Source: Brachycybe producta (Eukaryota > Arthropoda > Diplopoda > Playtdesmida > Andrognathidae). From it: a stretch of DNA of 64,000 nt. The notes below the pieces were generated by a model, which saw only the letters and a list, made by a program, of their open reading frames with translations, was not told where the DNA came from and did no database searches. The translations under genes and the position numbers were made by a program. Numbering within the stretch: the first letter of the stretch is position 1; each line of letters opens with the position of its first letter. Shown here piece by piece: positions 44,967 to 54,230 of the stretch. Location: the NCBI GenBank assembly GCA_036925085.1, contig JAUPFP010000011.1, forward strand, positions 3,127,797-3,191,796. The letters are read 5' to 3'.

Positions 44967-46782
44967 TGTTATTTTTACCTCCACTCTATAGCCCTGAAAG
45001 TCAAAATTCAAAATTTTGGAAAAGGGGAAGAAGTGAAAGTGTACAGCTTGGTTCAGGTTCCAGACAATGGTCTATTTGGGGAACCAGTATCCCTGTTTTG
45101 ATCAAGTTGTGCCCCCCTATGTTTCTTGGTGTATTTTTATGTTATTGGCCTTGTTTAAAAAGTAAATTATTAGTTTCCTACCTTTTCTTGATGCTCGTTC
45201 AGATGTCCAGTTGATTTGGGGTTGTGGAGTTGATTGCTGAACTGGCACACACTTAAATTAAACACCAACTCAAATGATGATCACAAAACACTATGAAGTT
45301 TGCACACAATTTATTGTTTTAATTTGTAAACCAACCACAATTAATTATAATTCTGTATGTGTAAACCAAAATATTTTAAAGTTCTATTTGTGAAAGCAAC
45401 AAAAATGATCTAAGAGTTCTGAATATGCAACCAAAATATTTTAGAGTTCTGAATGTGTAATCCCAAAATATTTCAGAGTTCTGAATGTGTAATCCCAAAA
45501 TATTTTAGAGTTCTGAAAGTATAACCAAAATATTTTAGAGTTCTGAAAGTATAACCAAAATATTTTAGAGTTCTGAAAGTGTAATCTCAAAATATTTTAG
45601 AGTTCTGAAAGTGTAATCTCAAAATATTTTAGAGTTCTGAAAGTATAATCTCAAAATATTTTAGAGTTCTGAAAGTATAACCAAAATATTTTAGAGTTCT
45701 GAAAGTATAACCAAAATAATTTCTAAGTTAATCAAACAATACACTAGGTTCCTACAGGAAACTAGTATATTGTTTTCTTTTTTCTTGTAAAGAAAACTAA
45801 GTCCTTCTGATCCCTTTACAAACCGCTGGTATTCTTTTATCTCTCTCTCTCTCTCTGGCTGTAGACACTCTCTGAAACCTCATTGAGAGCCTCACACTCT
45901 CTTTGAGAGTCTGCCACACTCTGGTCTAAAATCTAAAATGAACTGACTAAAATTGAAGATTTTAGTCCATTCTAGTCTCTCATTGGTTAACTTGGGTTGA
46001 TTATTCAATCATTTAATTGGTCAACCTTATGATTGAAAAGTGAAAGTATTGTGATTGACATGAAGGACTAACATGATATCAGGTGTTGACAAAAGTTACA
46101 TTAAATGTAAACACAGGTGTGACCTTTCTTAGAAAAGGTTAATTTTAAGTGTTAGTTTGCTTTAAAAGTAACGATAGAATAATATTATATCTTATTATGA
46201 TTGACAGGCCATTTTAACATTTCCTCTTATTATGACAGCAAATCTCATAAATTATTTATGTGATCTTATTATTTTCACACCCCCAGCCTAGTCACCGTAT
46301 GATATTTTGTTAATGTGTGATGTGTATGCCTATTGTAGTTAATTGTTTCTTCTTTCTGTTATCATTGTTTCACTTAAGGTGTTAAATTACACCTTTTAAC
46401 TTTTCTTTCTATTCACTTAAGGTGTTATATTACACCTTTTAGCTTTTACATACGACACACCTGTTATGACACTTGTTTACATTTTAAACTTTCTTCTTCT
46501 CTATCGTCTATTCTTTTTCAGGTGTCACATTACACCTTTCTAGTTAAACACCTGTTTTCATTCACAAGTTCTTTTAAACATTATTATTAACATTATTATT
46601 AACATTATTATTATTATTATTATCATTATTACCATTATTATTACTATTATTATTATTACAATTCTTATTGTTGCTTTTCCTTTTTGGTTTCTATTTAGTT
46701 TTTTGTTTTGTTTATTTTTGTTTATGTATGATTTCATGTTAGGTGTTTAGGTGCATTTATAGTCCATTTTGAACACCTAACA
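44967..46782 (-). repeat. 5' LTR of element C
   Basis: 1816 bp, apparently identical to 39672-41487. Confidence 0.95.
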
Positions 46783-46980
46783 TCCATATGACACAGCAAA
46801 ATCCACCCACCCCCAAGCTGGGTGCTTGGCATTAAAGTCCCCCAATACCACTATGGGACAGGTATAAGTACGGTTGATCGTGATCAAAGCCTCCACAATA
46901 TGGTTGTGGTAATGCATAGTAGCTTATCATTGTCTGGAAGGGTGTAGATGTTGGCCAACAGCAATTGGCTACTGCTGTTG
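46783..46980 (-). pseudogene. LINE fragment: endonuclease N-terminal part
   Basis: On the - strand, frames read SSSQLLLANIYTLPDNDKLL, then PIVVLGDFNAKHPAWGW. GDFNAKH is the core endonuclease motif of Jockey/R1-type LINEs. Element C interrupts the region just after it. Confidence 0.72.
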
Positions 46981-47310
46981 ATCCTGAATAGTGTATAGTT
47001 GTTGTACTTCACATGTTCTTGAAATATAGCCAAGTCCATTACATCGATAGCATTGTGCAACCTCCAAGAGCTCCTCAACACTGTGGCTCATCCATCTAAC
47101 ATTGAGCTTACCTACACCAATGCTGGCAGAAAAGACCTTGGGTGTAACCACAGCAATGATGTTGATATGGGTAGGGTTGCTGCACTTGCGGTGGGTCACA
47201 ATATTAAATCCCCTCTGGAATTCCTCAGTCCCACCAGCATTTGCAATCAGAACTTCATTTTTAGTAATGATGTCATCTACAATGCCAGTAGGGTCGAGGT
47301 CAGAGTCCAC
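46969..47310 (-). pseudogene. LINE fragment: ORF1-like zinc-knuckle part
   Basis: A 113-codon frame with VGKLNVRWMSHSVEELLEVA then CYRCNGLGYISRTC, a degenerate CCHC knuckle (Tyr in the His place), as in ORF1 of Jockey/R1 LINEs. It precedes the endonuclease remnant on the same strand. Confidence 0.55.
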
Positions 47311-47340
47311 ACCGGTGATGATGACTCGTGGCTTTTGATT

Positions 47341-48020
47341 GGAAGAAAAGGGTAGTAAGGTTTAGCGGTGTTAACCAACGGCCAAATAAATTTGGTAGTT
47401 CAAACTCGGCACAACAGTGGCGTTAAAAAAGTCTGGAAAGTGCTCGGCATGGTGCAGTTCACATGCCTAGAGCCTGAGATTCCTTCAGAGTCAATGATGC
47501 CACCAGAGCTCACAATGCCACTAGTTTACATGATGCTCCCAGAGTCTGAGACACACCAAAGCCTAAGATTCTAAGACACCCCAAGATGCCCCACAGCTCA
47601 GCACATGCTAAAACTTGACAAACCAAGAATCATTGACATCCACATAACCCGTAAAATTTTGTAATTTGTTATTTGTGGCTGTATTACCAGGTTATAAGGT
47701 AGATACGACAATTTACTGTCATATGATAGCCTTATACCATTTCTGTAAGGGGGCCCCATTTGGATTTGCTTTGTTTGACCACTATTTATATTTCCCATAA
47801 TCAAAATAATATATCACAAAGGAAAAAACGGCATTGACAACTGTGGATTGCTAAAAAGTAAGAAAAAACAAAATCAAATCCTCTTTTGTCTTGTTGGTGT
47901 AGGCCTAGTGGTTAGTGTCTTCAGAAGGTGGTGGTGACAAACAAAAAAATACGAAGTTAAATAAAAGCGAGTAAAAATAGTGGTGAATTGTAATTGCAAC
48001 CAATCAATGGCTGCAAAGTG
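47341..48020. other. Unassigned, Gr1 intron 1
   Basis: No gene and no clear repeat was recognised. Short open frames show no domain. Confidence 0.4.
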
Positions 48021-48023
48021 GAC

Positions 48024-48215
48024 AGGCATCTGTGCTCAGCACTAGAATTTCTTTTGGCCCGCCTTTTTATGAGCATCATCAATTTCTAATTTGTCTGTTT
48101 GTTGGTCTGATGTCACATGACCCGTCCTTTTCATTTTCTAATTGGTTGATATTTGGTCTGATGCTCATAAAAGGGCGGGGCAAACGAAATTCTAGCGCTT
48201 GGCACAGACGCCTGT
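48024..48215. mobile_element. MITE with ~60-bp inverted ends
   Basis: The left arm, CAGGCATCTGTGCTCAGCAC then TAGAATTTCTTTTGGCCCGCC, pairs with the right arm ending GGCACAGACGCCTG. Relatives lie at 19656 and 21815. Confidence 0.75.
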
Positions 48216-48288
48216 GCAAAGTGGGGCCAATAGCAATGACGTCCAATAAGCAATGAGTATATTAAAACAAATTTATTTTATTATTAAG

Positions 48289-48369
48289 GTTTATGAATGT
48301 CTACATGAATTCAAAGGAGCAGACGAACCAGATATTACTGATATGAAACAGACGGATTCTTTAGAAATG
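48289..48369 (+). CDS. Gr1 exon 2
   Basis: TTATTAAG acceptor, 27 codons beginning VYECLHEFKGADEPDITDMK, then a GTGATT donor. It is phase 0 at both ends, as is the 26-codon exon 2 of Gr2. The following intron is 59 bp (58 in Gr2). Confidence 0.68.
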
Positions 48370-48428
48370 GTGATTTAATAAGAAAATAATTAAGTATAAA
48401 CAATAAATTTTGAAAACATTTGTTACAG

Positions 48429-48530
48429 GCAATTATACTAACTACAAAATACATAAACACACATAAAAGAAAAGAAATTAAGATTTCTTTTGCTGGAATG
48501 TTGAAAATGAACTGGATTATATTTTTAGAG
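48429..48530 (+). CDS. Gr1 exon 3
   Basis: TTACAG acceptor, 34 codons (AIILTTKYINTHKRKEIKIS to NWIIFLE), GTAAGA donor. It has exactly the length and phase of Gr2 exon 3, and SFAGMLKMNWIIFLE aligns with TFARCKRIDCLVIVE. It forms the segment leading into the last membrane span. Confidence 0.85.
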
Positions 48531-48593
48531 GTAAGATAATTTCTGATAATACATGTAATATGTTGGTCTTATTGATGAAACATTTAATATTAA

Positions 48594-49030
48594 GGCGCGT
48601 ATTCATCTGAGCACGAACGGGAATGAAGCAAGGCAAGGCCGAACGAATGCCTTGGTTAGGTTTTTTGGTTGCGAACGAAGTCTGCCGAGGCCAAGAACGA
48701 GGCACCGATCCATCCATGCGAACACGGACGTCGACCGTTTGACAGTGGCCAGTGCTGCATTTGTTATTAGTGTGCAAACAATACAGTGCCGTAAACTTGA
48801 CTGAACAGACGAGAGGCGAGGCGAGGCAGTTGAAGCGCACAAATGTCGTCCACATCTAACCAATTTTGTCTTTGAAGTACCGACTTGGATAGGATGGCAT
48901 TCGAATTGCCTAGGACCGTGCGTCGTGCAACCGAATACAGTTTGCCGCACCTCGATGACACGTCCACATACGTAAAATCGTTCGGCCTCGCCTTGCCTCG
49001 TTCCCGTTCATGCTCAGATGCCTTTAAGAT
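48594..49030. mobile_element. MITE with ~47-bp inverted ends in Gr1 intron 3
   Basis: The left end, CATCTGAGCACGAACGGGAA then GCAAGGCAAGGCCGAACG, pairs with CGTTCGGCCTCGCCTTGCCT then CCCGTTCATGCTCAGATG. It sits between exons 3 and 4. A partial copy is at 21196-21400. Confidence 0.8.
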
Positions 49031-49062
49031 GCCTTTATAATTTTCCTTTGTTCTTTAAACAG

Positions 49063-49116
49063 ATACTGTCATTTGGGCTTCAGTACACAGTTTTCTTATA
49101 TAAATATAAATGGTGA
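49063..49116 (+). CDS. Gr1 exon 4
   Basis: TTCTTTAAACAG acceptor, 17 codons ILSFGLQYTVFLYKYKW, stop TGA 49114-49116. It occupies the place of the conserved last Gr exon (membrane span 7). It is duplicated at 21417. Confidence 0.72.
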   Translation: MLSFGLQYTVFLYKYKW

Positions 49117-49239
49117 CAGCATTTCATTAAGCAAACTTTCTAAAACAAACACCATTTTATTAGATAATAACAATGTTGGGTTTCTACTAGCGCTGTGGAG
49201 TCGTTATGTAATTTTTCGACATTTCTTTCATTTCAACAT

Positions 49240-49505
49240 TCTTCGACAATTCTTCGGTTGTTCTTCCTAACTCAAAATGAGCTCATTAACGGCGTTGATG
49301 TTATCGTCAATGAGCGCAGTCCGGTTTCCCCGCTGCCTTTCCAACGCAGAACACTGCCGGTTTCGTTTATCTTTTGAAGAAGGTGGTTCAGTCCGCGTAA
49401 ACTCCATCCTTTGTTTGGAAATTCTTTAAGAATTCATTTAGCACCGTAATTTTTGTTTTCATGAAGAAATTTGATGGCAATTTTGTCTTCTTCAGTGAAC
49501 GGCAT
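49240..49505 (-). pseudogene. Mariner-like transposase N-terminal remnant
   Basis: On the - strand MPFTEEDKIAIKFLHENKNY then GAK, a TGA stop, ILKEFPNKGW, LRGLNHLLQKINETGSVLR, and in a shifted frame NINAVNELILS with a second stop. This pattern matches the HTH region of a common mariner-like family. The catalytic part is absent. Confidence 0.7.
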
Positions 49506-49667
49506 TTTCAAGCTAGCAGATGAACCAATTGGCAATCGCGCCGCTGAGCTACAGCGCCATCTGCAGACCAAAGAAACTCTGTGGTGAGATATTAAAGGCG
49601 CGCTTATTTAAATTCTAAAAGAAGGCATTCTCATCTACAGTTGTGCCAAATTTCATCATTTTCATTT

Positions 49668-49759
49668 CACCATTTTTAAACATTTAATAACTCGGTCAAA
49701 AATCATCTGATTATTATCAGATGATTTTTGACCGAGTTATTAAATGTTTAAAAATGGTG
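49668..49759. repeat. Perfect palindrome, 44-bp arms
   Basis: Arms at 49668-49711 and 49716-49759 are perfect complements (starting CACCATTTTTAAACATTTAA) around a 4-bp loop. Confidence 0.95.
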
Positions 49760-49774
49760 CCAGATTTCCTGACT

Positions 49775-50960
49775 CACGGTTTACATGTAAGATTCGCAAT
49801 AGGGCCAAGAGTGTAACCAAAACAAGAGAGGTTTGTCTGTTTGGAGCTTCTGGTTGCAGGCTAAATGTTGCTAATGGATGGATGGATGCCACTGAAGCCC
49901 GCAGCATAATTACAAAGGTTGGGGGGCGATTCCCAAGCTACTATTATGAACTAAAAAATTATTAGCACATACTACTATTATGACCCTACATACTTTCTTT
50001 TCGATTTTTGCGCCCGCAAACCTCTTGCGCCTCCCCTTTCCCCCCCCCCCGCACTTGGGGTTCTGGCGGTTCTCTAGCTACGCCCCTGGGTGGGCTTTGT
50101 GGGTTTCGGTAGATCTTATGGGCTTCGTGGGTTTCTGTGGGTTTGGTCGGCTTTTTATGGGCCTAGGTCCAGTATAAAGTATCATAAGCTGTGCTGGCTA
50201 AGGCTTCAATTTTTTACACAATGCAAGTCTCTTAAATTAAATATTTTGCTTTGTGTTGTTGTTTCATTTTAATAGAATAGGTTTATTCACTGTGTTTATA
50301 GGTTTATTTATCTTGTGTGTAGACCAACAAAGGCACTGTCTATATTGTAGTTATTCTTTAATGAATGTACTCTTGTTATGTTTCAAAAAGCCAATAAAGT
50401 AAAATTCATATTCAAAGCTTATTGAACATAAATTAACTAGTTTACTCTAAAAACATGATGTAAATTACATTGTATAATGCATGCAAAAAAAGAGCTTTCT
50501 TTCAATTATTTTCAACCCAACCTTCATAGTACAAACAAGGTAAATTTGGCATTTATAATTGAACTATAATTAATTGTAAATACAGTACAGGCTCGATAAG
50601 GACAACATTTAAACCAACCTAACGGTTGAGAGTACTGGAAATATTGGATTACTTTAATTAAAAAAAAACCTATGATCATGGTAAACTATATGTTGAACTT
50701 AATGATGGTGGGATTTGCGCTCACGTGGCAAAGATATCGGACTTCTGGGTGTGAGTATTAAAAACGTTCAATTTTAGAGACGAGCTTAAAAAAGTCATTC
50801 AAAAAAGTAAAAATGACTAATTAATTGGTTTGTCGCGCAAACATAGGATTATAGATTATAGAATTTGTACTGTACTTTTTTAAAAAAATACTGGCACGCA
50901 ATAAATATCTTAACACCAAACGAAAGTCACCTTTATGCATGAATTTTTATTTATTAAAAG
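49775..50960. repeat. Gr-flank duplicated block, copy 2
   Basis: It holds, in order, all blocks seen at 22.92-23.97 and 29.10-29.50 kb, uninterrupted. It includes GCCAATAAAGTAAAATTCAT at 50389 and TTTCTTTCAATTATTTTCAA at 50496. No gene was seen. Confidence 0.75.
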
Positions 50961-51020
50961 GGCTTTTGGGTCACGGTTTACAGTAGTGACTGAAAGCACA
51001 GAAAATCTTGGTCATATTCA

Positions 51021-51540
51021 ACCCTGTCCCATTTGGGTTTCATCCCATACTGCCCCATTCGGGTTTCATCCCATACTGCCCCATTCGGGTTTCATCCCAT
51101 ACTGCCCCATTCGGGTTTCATCCCATACTGCCCCATTCGGGTTTCATCCCATACTGTCCCATTCGGGTTTCATCCCATACTGTCCCATTCGGGTTTCATC
51201 CCATACTGCCCCATTCGGGTTTCATCCCACACTGTCCCATTCGGGTTTCATCCCATACTGTCCCATTCGGGTTTCATCCCATACTGTCCCATTCGGGTTT
51301 CATCCCATACTGTCCTATTCGGGTTTCATCCCATACTGTCCCATTCGGGTTTCATCCCATACGGTCCCATTCGGGTTTCATCCCATACTGCCCCATTCGG
51401 GTTTCATCCCATACTGTCCCATTCGGGTTTCATCCCATACTGCCCCATTCGGGTTTCATCCCATACTGTCCCATTCGGGTTTCATCCCATACTGTCCCAT
51501 TCGGGTTTCATCCCATACTGTCCCATTCGGGTTACATCTA
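51021..51540. repeat. 26-bp minisatellite
   Basis: About 20 copies of a unit containing TTCGGGTTTCATCCCATACT plus GTCCCA or GCCCCA. Long frames crossing it (repeats of SHTVPFGFHP type) are artefacts, because 26 is not a multiple of three and no stop occurs. Confidence 0.95.
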
Positions 51541-51649
51541 ATCACACATCAATCCCATTCTATAAAATCACTCGTATGTTCCCCCGGTTTCATGAATTCC
51601 ATATATCATATTTTGCCCCATGAGTTTTCCATCATGTTTGGTCCCATGA

Positions 51650-52785
51650 GTCCCATTGCAGTTTTCTGCCTAATCATCATGAACAGGCTGACGATTAGGT
51701 GCAAACCTGCCAATTCATGGGACAGCAGTTGACTCCATCTAGAGAGGTAATTTATCGGGCACAAGCCTGATGGAATAACAGACGACGAAAGGTTCTCAAA
51801 ACTGTGTAAGTTCTTTTAAGGGTTACTGAGGGCACTAGAAAGGTATTATATTGGCCTAGTCCTCACAGACCAGACAGAGTAAGTGACCTAGCCTATCACT
51901 TTCCAATCGAGTGAATAACTTGACCGGTACCCAATAAAGAGCAGATCAGTGGCATAGCCAAAGGGGGAAGGTCCATGGGTCCGGACCCCCTCCCGAGATC
52001 CTATATACATGCCAAAAGGAGCTATGTTTATATTTGATAGTTTTTTCTTGATCTTTTTTTTCTTTCTCTCTCCCGCTTTCTTTTAACTTGTACCTTCGGA
52101 ACTCATTTTGTCCCACAACCATAATAGATGCTCAACTAAGCGACTTTCAGCTAGTCGCCAACTACAGCATGCAACGCCATGCCATGCCAAATCACCATGT
52201 GAAACATTCCATCTGAGACACAGTCTATATATCTATACTGTATATGCACCACCACAACTCTGCCACTTATTGAAGACAACTTAAACGCTCACGCTTCACC
52301 ATACAATTGAACACGTATTGTTGTTTACAACAAATTATGCTGGCAGGTGAAGACACCTGAGTGGTGTCTGAATGTCACATGAGCGCATTATTCCCCTGGT
52401 TCCTTTTGTTGTCGCAGAGAAAGAAAAAGTTCTTCTCGATTTTCCTCTTGATTTCCAGCATGGAACTTATGGAGGTTCTACAAGCCAGTTTTGCATGTCG
52501 CAGCATGCCACTTTTTAGCGGATTTTGCACAATTTGATTTCATATGATGCATACATGAACCTTATAACCCTTATTAACCCTCCCCCCACCGAATGGTTTA
52601 AGGGCTAAATATGATGCATACAATGGAAAGTTCTTTAGGCGGTGTGGTGCGGCACAGTAGGCTGTAGTGGGTGATTACCTTTATTCTGAAGAAGTAATGT
52701 TGGACCCCTCCCCTTATAAAAAAAATCTTGGCTACACCACTGGAGACGATTTTATTTAGTCGAGAAGGGTCCGTCACACTATTAT
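51650..52785 (+). repeat. LTR fragment interrupted by a hAT element
   Basis: GGTGCAAACCTGCCA...GGCACAAGCCTGATGGA...AGAAAGGTATTATATTGGCC matches 55820-55975 and more weakly the element B LTR end. It resumes after the hAT insertion as TTTATTTAGTCGAGAAGGGT and ends near CCGTCACA (about 52783). Confidence 0.65.
51947..52742. mobile_element. Non-autonomous hAT-like element
   Basis: Ends CAGTGGCATAGCCAA and TTGGCTACACCACTG are inverted. The 8-bp flanks GAGCAGAT (51939-51946) and GAGACGAT (52743-52750) match at 6 of 8. The uninterrupted LTR relative at 56040-56080 confirms the empty site. There is no transposase. Confidence 0.8.
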
Positions 52786-53300
52786 ATTATTATTAACAAA
52801 ATATAATTAAAAAATTATGTTCACCCACTGAAATATAATTTTTCATATAAACTATACTACAACTTATGCTACTGCATAAGAAATCCATAACATGCTCATT
52901 TATTTTGCCCAATGTCACGTGAAAGACTGATGAGTCATTTTGGAAGAAGTTGCATCTTTTTAGCAGCTCCTATGGGCTCATGCTCCTTCTACTCCTCTTC
53001 AGTACATGGTCTAAGCACGAATCGAAGTATTTCAAATCGATACATTTTGTCATTGAAATGGTTGACAAACAAAATTTAGTTAAAGCAAGAAACACACCTG
53101 AGAACCCATTGGCTCAATACGCTAGCAGTGCGATTAGGGCACACAGTAAGAAATTAATTAGCACTAAACCTCTGTTATAAAGTGACTTTCACATTTGAAA
53201 TCTCAAAGGTATCGAAGTACACATTTAAAACTATTCATAACAAAATTAAAATTTTCGATTTCAACTGAGGTCATTGTTATATGATCTGTAATTTACAAAT
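52786..53300. other. Gr2 upstream region
   Basis: AT-rich. A 76-codon frame at 52950-53180 has a hydrophobic start but no recognisable family and is not supported as a gene. The Gr2 promoter presumably lies here. No clear TATA/initiator was identified. Confidence 0.4.
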
Positions 53301-54230
53301 ATGAAGCAAAATGAAACTAAATTGGAAAACATGTTTCACCATTTACAATATATCTTCGTTATATATGGCCTAAATCTATCTTCAAATAAGAAGACATCCT
53401 TTCGTGTTTTAACATTTGTGACAAACTGTGTGTGGATCCTAATGCAGATTTTAGTAATAATTCTATTATATATTGATATTGAGAATGCTCGAGATGCTCG
53501 TTTTAGAAAACTAAACCGTACAAAGCACTTTTGGGATATCAATTTTGTTGGTTTTACAATTGCCTTTTATTTTATGAAAACGGCTTCTAGTAAGACACTT
53601 CAAGCTCTTAACGAAATTTCCAATTTTTCAATCGAAAATGATTACTATTCACGTGTCATTTATTACACGAAGAAGGTTTTCATGATTTGTATATTTTTTT
53701 CAATTGCATATGGGATATTCATGACAGCGTTGTTCATTTATGCATGTAATTATTATTATACAGATAGCTGTTTAAGTTGTCTTTTCATTACCTTATTTGT
53801 AGAAATATTACTGTACCTAGCTATAATTATGCCCCTTTTTGTTGCATTATGTATAGTGTATATAAGTATTATTTGTCAAATTCTATCACATGTCATCATT
53901 TCTTCAAAAAAATGCGTCTCTACTAGTGGCAGCAATGTGAATGCAATTTTGGCTAGTCTGAAAAAATTCCACGCAGTTCATTCAACAGTTACTTCAGTTG
54001 TGGAAGTTATAGACGACTTATATTCAACTTTTATTTCTTCGTGTTCTATTTTATCCACTCTTTCAATTGCACTGCTAGTCCACGTGATAAAGCATAATAT
54101 GATTTACTCAATTTCAGCATCTACTGCATTTGGTGTTACATTTACCGCGTTTTTTTACTTTTTGCCATTGTTCTTTACATACTTGGCAGTTATTTTCTGG
54201 ATTAAATCGGCATCTACTTTGAATGAACAT
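53301..54230 (+). CDS. Gr2 exon 1
   Basis: ATG at 53301 to LNEH, then GTAAGTATCT. This exon carries spans 1-6. Confidence 0.88.

Larger units (their letters stand above)
39672..46782 (-). mobile_element. LTR element C, internally deleted
   Basis: The 1816-bp LTRs (39672-41487 and 44967-46782) appear identical and are flanked by TCCA (39668-39671 and 46783-46786). Internal DNA is only ~3.5 kb: PBS, one gag ORF, a protease-like remnant, then a purine tract. No RT or integrase was seen, so it is non-autonomous. It sits inside a LINE endonuclease region that itself sits in Gr1 intron 1. Confidence 0.92.
30499..49116 (+). pseudogene. Gr1: gustatory-receptor-like gene split by an LTR element
   Basis: Exon parts are 30499-30734 joined to 37555-38323 (335 codons after discounting element B and one TTAT copy), then 48289-48369 (27 codons), 48429-48530 (34) and 49063-49116 (17 plus stop): 413 residues, normal for this family. 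All three introns are phase 0. Introns 2 and 3 end GGCAAT-type at TTACAG and AAACAG. The protein is a multi-span membrane receptor/ion channel of the Gr type. The clearest family signs are the short C-terminal exons: KISFAGMLKMNWIIFLE then ILSFGLQYTVFLYKYKW. Element B interrupts codon 79, inside the first membrane segment, and brings its own poly(A) signal. The intact gene would have been functional-looking. This allele should give truncated transcripts. The ligand is unknown. Confidence 0.8.

Noticed and set aside
51008..51732. Three overlapping 177-265-codon frames with FGFHPIL repeats
   Set aside because: This is a 26-bp tandem repeat without stops read in three frames, not a protein gene.
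52950..53180. 76-codon frame with a hydrophobic start, considered as a Gr last exon or secreted peptide
   Set aside because: The phase-0 reading after the nearby AG is not hydrophobic, and a better exon 4 for Gr1 exists at 49063.
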